A stretch of 25,747 nt of DNA from a virus. Where the stretch lies: the IMG/VR virus record IMGVR_UViG_3300043661_000029, positions 1-25,747 of that record, one strand, 5' to 3'. This document shows positions 22,561-25,747 of this stretch, piece by piece. The notes beneath the pieces were generated by a model. The model saw only the letters and a program-made list of their open reading frames with translations. It had not been told where the DNA came from and ran no database searches. Both the position numbers and the translations under genes were made by a program. The stretch's first letter is position 1, and each line of letters opens with the position of its first letter.

Positions 22561-22819
22561 CTTTCGTCGTCGTTCAAACAGAGGTTCATGGACAGCGCGG
22601 GATTCATGGGTGTGCCACACCTGCGGCCGCGAAGTCGAACAGTTGGCTCCGGCAGGATGCGAGCACTTGGACCGAGTGATGGTCCTGAGCCACCTGAAGA
22701 TTCACAAGCGCGACTTCACCGCTTTGGCGTTGCAAATCAGTGCTCCGGCAAAGCTAAACGACTGGACCCAGTGCCAAATCGACACTGGCTTCGCGCTGGA
22801 GACTGGGGTGTCGGCATGA
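22553..22819 (+). CDS. Small CxxC protein, 88 aa
   Basis: The ATG at 22553 lies in the last codons of the sigma-like gene and has GGAGAG six bases upstream, which supports it over longer readings. The 88-aa product has CHTCGREVEQLAPAGCEHLD near residues 21-40, a C-x-x-C plus C-x-H layout that would bind one zinc, then a helical tail. It could be a small zinc-binding regulator that works with the sigma-like protein, given the 8-nt overlap. No family was recognised. A promoter for the integrase follows 40 nt after its stop. Confidence 0.72.
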   Translation: MFSFRRRSNRGSWTARDSWVCHTCGREVEQLAPAGCEHLDRVMVLSHLKIHKRDFTALALQISAPAKLNDWTQCQIDTGFALETGVSA

Positions 22820-22858
22820 GCACCCAGACTGTACTAGGAACACTTGACCATAAAAGCC

Positions 22859-22886
22859 TTGACAACCTAACGGTCTATGATACAAT
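22859..22886 (+). promoter_or_regulatory. Near-consensus promoter for the integrase
   Basis: TTGACA (22859-22864) and TACAAT (22881-22886) are separated by 16 bases and match the sigma-70 consensus at 11 of 12 positions. The integrase ATG follows 44 nt downstream. An upstream copy of the word CTTGAC (at about 22843) may be part of an operator. This is the strongest promoter I see in the window. Confidence 0.75.
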
Positions 22887-22929
22887 GGGCTCAAGTGTCG
22901 TCGTGCCGTTGAAACGGAGAAAACGTTCA

Positions 22930-24123
22930 ATGGCAAGGCGGTTTCAGACAGGCTCCATAGAAGAATATGGGTATTGGTTTGTTGTTCGGTACCGTAAGTA
23001 TGTCGGCGACCAAAGCATGCCCGTTCGGGAGCGAATCTGTCCTGTTAACGGACCAGGCAGGATGCCGACAGGTCAGAGGAGACGCAGAGCTATGGAACTC
23101 CTAGAAGCGAGCGGCGTCAACAGCATCGAAGTGTTCGAGAAGACGAACGGCATTACGTTCGGGGAACAGGCAGCTAAGTTTCTCGCTGCGGTTCCGCTCA
23201 GGACACGACGACCTGTCAAAAACGCCACTCTCAGCAGTTGGGAGTCTTGCGTTAATAAGTGGTTGGTGCCCGAGTTGGGGGAGATTCCACTTGTGAGCGT
23301 AGGGAATGGCGCGGCGAAAACTCTAATTCAGAAAATGACAAAGACGGGACTGAAAGCCAAGTCCATTCGCAACCACGTCCAGTTGCTTAAGACGATTGTG
23401 GCATCGGCAGTAGACGAGGAAGGAAACGAACTCTATCCGCGAAAGTGGAATTCGGAGTTCATCGAGCTCCCGTTTATCCGCGAACAAAAACAGCCATCGT
23501 TCACAGAAGAGACAGTCCAGCGAATCGTGGAAAAGTCCAGCGGTCAATACCGCGTGCTTTACACTTTGCTGGCTGCCACAGGAATGCGCATCGGCGAGGT
23601 CTTCGGGTTAGACGTCGCCAACATTGACTTGACGAACCGAATCATCTACGTCAAGAAAAGCGCGTGGGGCACTTCCATACAAGACCCGAAGACGCCGGCC
23701 GCTGTTCGAGAGGTAGACCTGACCACGGATGTCGCGGAACTGCTTCAACAGTTCATCGGCCCGAGAACGTCCGGACTGCTTTTCAGGACAGCCAATTACA
23801 AGCCGCTCACGCAAACCAACGTCAGCAGGAGACAAATACATCCGCTCCTCGCAGAACTGAACGTGCCCAAGACATCGTTTCACGCATTCAGGCGTTTTCG
23901 TACCACGTGGCTTCGAAAGAACGCCACGCCCGAAGACATGATTAAATTGTGGCTTGGACACGCAGACAAAACCGTCACCGACGGATATAGCAAACTTCGC
24001 GAGGACAAGAAATTTCGCCAAGAACAAGTGGAGAAAATAGGAATCGGATTCAAAGTTTCTCCGCTATCTGCGCCATCAGTGTCTACTTTAGCGAATGAAA
24101 ATCGAACTGAGAAAGGACTGTAA
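22930..24123 (+). CDS. int: Tyrosine recombinase, phage integrase
   Basis: The 397-aa product has a full catalytic set: Arg220 in ATGMRIGEVFGL, Lys254 in QDPKTPAA, His318 and Arg321 in SFHAFRRFR, His344 in LGHADKT, and the nucleophile Tyr353 in TDGYSKL. An N-terminal SAM-like core-binding part spans about 75-180. I chose the ATG at 22930, since GGAG lies ten bases upstream and the strong promoter at 22859 stands before it; an earlier ATG at 22816 would span that promoter. It inserts the phage into the tRNA-Arg gene, whose 3' end lies 25 bp past its stop, and probably excises it with a directionality factor that was not found. Confidence 0.95.
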   Translation: MARRFQTGSIEEYGYWFVVRYRKYVGDQSMPVRERICPVNGPGRMPTGQRRRRAMELLEASGVNSIEVFEKTNGITFGEQAAKFLAAVPLRTRRPVKNATLSSWESCVNKWLVPELGEIPLVSVGNGAAKTLIQKMTKTGLKAKSIRNHVQLLKTIVASAVDEEGNELYPRKWNSEFIELPFIREQKQPSFTEETVQRIVEKSSGQYRVLYTLLAATGMRIGEVFGLDVANIDLTNRIIYVKKSAWGTSIQDPKTPAAVREVDLTTDVAELLQQFIGPRTSGLLFRTANYKPLTQTNVSRRQIHPLLAELNVPKTSFHAFRRFRTTWLRKNATPEDMIKLWLGHADKTVTDGYSKLREDKKFRQEQVEKIGIGFKVSPLSAPSVSTLANENRTEKGL

Positions 24124-24148
24124 GTTACAGTAACTAATGGGTTAAGAG

Positions 24149-24226
24149 TGGTGCGCCCGGAGAGATTCGAACTCCCGACCTTCTGGTTCGTAGCCAGACG
24201 CTCTGATCCAGCTGAGCTACGGGCGC
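24149..24226 (-). tRNA. tRNA-Arg (anticodon ACG), probable attachment site
   Basis: The minus strand folds into a full cloverleaf: acceptor GCGCCCG with CGGGCGC, D stem GCTC/GAGC, anticodon stem TCTGG/CCAGA around CTACGAA (anticodon ACG), and T arm GGGAG/CTCTC with TTCGAAT. The body is 24152-24226 and CCA is encoded at 24149-24151. A TAATAT 12-17 bp upstream could be its -10 element. The integrase ends next to the 3' end, as is usual when a phage restores the tRNA end on insertion, so the crossover lies most likely in the T arm or 3' half. The second att copy is not in the window. Confidence 0.95.
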
Positions 24227-24835
24227 ACAGTTTGTAAATATTACCACACCGTCGCAGCACCACACACGCGCACCGCGCCCCCCCGACTCTGCAATACCTC
24301 CTTCCGCCACTTCCTAACTGAAATTTCGAGCCTGTCCTGAATTTAATTAGCATTATTATATCTAACTAGTATAATTGTCCATGATCGCCGCGACAGTCTC
24401 GCACCGTCCTTCCCTTCCCGCTCTCATTACTTCCGGCAATACCAATCGAGCGACGCTGTTCTCCACTTGCGACGGGCCGGTCTCGCAATACCTCCATTGC
24501 TCTCAGCCAGATACAGACTCTTTGCAGCTTTTCGTAAACGACGTCCTTTGTTTTCATCCACTTACAGACTCTTTTCGCAAAACAGGCGGGGTATGGGGGG
24601 TGTTTGCAGTCAAACATTCAAATGACATCCTTATTTATTTCACTCCTAAAAGGGGAAAAGCCCCGGACCGCCTGGGGGAGGCCATCCGGAGCTTGGAGGA
24701 GAACTACGAGGACTGGGCCCTGAGGAGCTCGTTAATACTTTCAGTGGCGCGTCCTCTATGACTCCGCCACCTACTCGCCAGCTGCGTTGTCCCTGCCGGA
24801 GGGAGGGCAACGGCACGACAACGCAGGTTCAAACT
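24227..24835. other. Intergenic stretch after tRNA, no supported gene
   Basis: Apart from a hairpin at 24782-24826, I find no convincing gene. A plus frame (24375-24761) and a minus frame (24366-24617) are open but have unlikely composition, overlap each other and lack ribosome sites. The end of the plus frame, with RLGEAIRSLEENYEDWALRS, looks somewhat protein-like, so a decayed gene is possible. The repeated word GCAATACCTCC (24291 and 24485 areas) was noted. Confidence 0.5.
24782..24826 (-). terminator. Hairpin downstream of the small chromosomal gene
   Basis: CTGCGTTGTC (24782-24791) pairs perfectly with GACAACGCAG (24817-24826), and an inner GCCG/CGGC can also pair. It begins 10 nt after the stop of the 76-aa gene in its reading direction. 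No U-run follows, so it is either a weak terminator or an mRNA end stem. Confidence 0.5.
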
Positions 24836-25066
24836 TTAGTGAATCGTGTTCACGGAGAGCACGCAGATCTGCCGCAACTCTTCGTAAGTAAAATAGGTGT
24901 CTTCTTCCCCGCCGGACATTTCCGTGCGCCCGAAGCCAGACTCATGCGAAATCCGCCGCAATTCCTCTTCGGAGATTCCCAGCAGCACCGCTGCCCGCCG
25001 CGTGGTCACAAACTTCAGCTCTTTCTGCAGCTGCTGATGTTCTTCGTTGATCGCGTTGCGTCTCAT
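24836..25066 (-). CDS. Small HTH-like chromosomal protein
   Basis: The 76-aa product has a helix-turn-helix-like segment, FVTTRRAAVLLGISEEELRR, followed by a wing-like DTYFTYEELRQI stretch, in the manner of small MerR-type or excisionase-type DNA binders. It starts at the ATG at 25066 (a GTG one codon earlier is possible), 11 nt after the stop of the 68-aa gene, so both form one operon. Proteins of this type seem common in acidobacterial genomes, which is one reason to place the host there. Its target is unknown. Confidence 0.72.
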   Translation of the reverse strand: MRRNAINEEHQQLQKELKFVTTRRAAVLLGISEEELRRISHESGFGRTEMSGGEEDTYFTYEELRQICVLSVNTIH

Positions 25067-25077
25067 CACTTCGCCCT

Positions 25078-25284
25078 TTATGCGGAAAGTAAACTCATGG
25101 AATCGCGTTCCACCGTCATGATCATCGACTTATATATGTCCACATCCCAACCTTCGCCGATGCGCATGCGGATCGTTTCGCTTCCGTCTTTCAGCAATGT
25201 TCCTCTTAGCGGAACCTTGATATCTCCCAGTGCCACTTGCAAGAGCACCGATTGCCCCACCCATGCCTCGTATACGTTCTCCAT
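25078..25284 (-). CDS. Small conserved acidobacterial protein
   Basis: The 68-aa product (MENVYEAWVGQSVLLQVALG, then RIGEGWDVDIYKSMIMTVER) reads as a small beta barrel. It matches in wording a short protein that I associate with Acidobacteriaceae; no function is known. GGAG lies eight bases before the ATG. It is the promoter-proximal gene of the pair with the HTH-like gene. An imperfect inverted repeat at 25375-25427 lies about 90 nt upstream and could be regulatory. Confidence 0.75.
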   Translation of the reverse strand: MENVYEAWVGQSVLLQVALGDIKVPLRGTLLKDGSETIRMRIGEGWDVDIYKSMIMTVERDSMSLLSA

Positions 25285-25747
25285 GCCTCTCCCTCACCGC
25301 TGTCCGACACACCGAGAATCGCGCACAGCTCAAAAACCGACAATGGTACAGATGGGACCCGCGACTAGTAAGAAGGTACTGCTGGCCCAAACATTTCATT
25401 TTTCTAATTTTTTCCCAGCAGAGTACCTCCGTACTGTTTTTGCGGGACCCTTAGCCCATATGTCTCAGAATGCCTCCCTGCCATTCTTTAACCGATGGCA
25501 CCACTCGAATATTTCTACAGCACCCCAGCGCCTCGCGCCGCGTCCCGCCGGCTACCCGGCCAGACGGACGATACGGCCGTCCTGTCCGCGCGGCCAGTGC
25601 CATCAAGCGATTTCCCACGCCTCCTGCAGCAAAACTTGCAGTCGACCAGCTCCGTTAAGCGGGATCACGAGAACGATTCCGCGCAGCCCGGCCGTTTCGT
25701 CAGCTCAGTTCTCCGCGGCCACGCCGCGCTCGAAAGCGACGTACTGC
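25285..25747. other. Intergenic stretch and possible gene end
   Basis: No complete gene is supported. GGTACTGCTGG (25375-25385) and CCAGCAGAGTACC (25415-25427) can pair as 11 bp with a 2-nt bulge around an AT-rich loop. At the window edge a minus frame reads YVAFERGVAAEN then stops at 25705-25707; it might be the C-terminal end of a gene that begins outside, but only about 13 codons are visible. Confidence 0.35.

Noticed and set aside
24375-24761. 128-aa plus-strand frame after the tRNA
   Set aside because: Composition is not protein-like over most of its length, it overlaps an opposing frame and has no ribosome site; at best a gene remnant.
1-25747. CRISPR arrays, insertion sequences and rRNA genes
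   Set aside because: No evenly spaced direct repeats with unique spacers, no transposase and no rRNA-like sequence were seen.

Overview
The window reads as most of a temperate double-stranded DNA phage (a prophage) integrated beside a host tRNA-Arg gene, followed by about 1.5 kb of bacterial chromosome. The host is most likely an acidobacterium. The two small chromosomal genes after the tRNA (24836-25066 and 25078-25284) resemble short proteins I associate with Acidobacteriaceae, but that assignment is from memory and not from a search. The left prophage boundary is outside the window.

Leftward (minus-strand) genes fill 81-21064. Read in transcription order, from high to low coordinate, they are: a small helical protein (20837-21064); a 152-aa unknown (20024-20482); a replication block with a basic peptide, a primase-type zinc-ribbon protein and a DUF3987-like P-loop ATPase (17942-19837); two small unknowns; a GH108-type endolysin with a RuvC-like resolvase and micro-ORFs overlapped by ATGA (15384-16857); an orphan DNA methyltransferase (14465-15310); a 97-aa protein; a non-coding stretch of about 780 nt that may fold like a group I intron core, followed by an HNH endonuclease (12660-13163); a tailspike-like protein with a five-bladed propeller between two related jelly-roll domains (10266-12404); a TPR-glycosyltransferase (8589-9893); then TerL, portal, a scaffold-like protein and an N4-gp56-type major capsid protein (706-6773). 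More virion genes probably lie to the left, so tail morphology cannot be decided here.

Rightward (plus-strand) genes at 21459-24123 form the lysogeny and control side: a small conserved phage-type protein, a sigma-70-like factor with an inserted zinc ribbon, a small CxxC protein overlapping it by 8 nt, and a complete tyrosine integrase. The integrase has its own near-consensus promoter and ends 25 bp from the CCA end of the tRNA-Arg gene.

The most unusual parts are non-coding. They are an array of four G-rich hairpins built on one repeated 11-bp arm (17665-17943) next to the replication genes; a second cluster of four hairpins (19862-19980); a 17-bp palindrome, TGTCCGCTTTGCGGACA, and a 10-bp word, GCCTGTGACG, repeated at gene junctions of 14.4-17.8 kb; and the structured stretch before the HNH gene. 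Many minus-strand genes start with TTG or GTG and are joined by 1-11 nt gaps or overlaps, which points to translational coupling.
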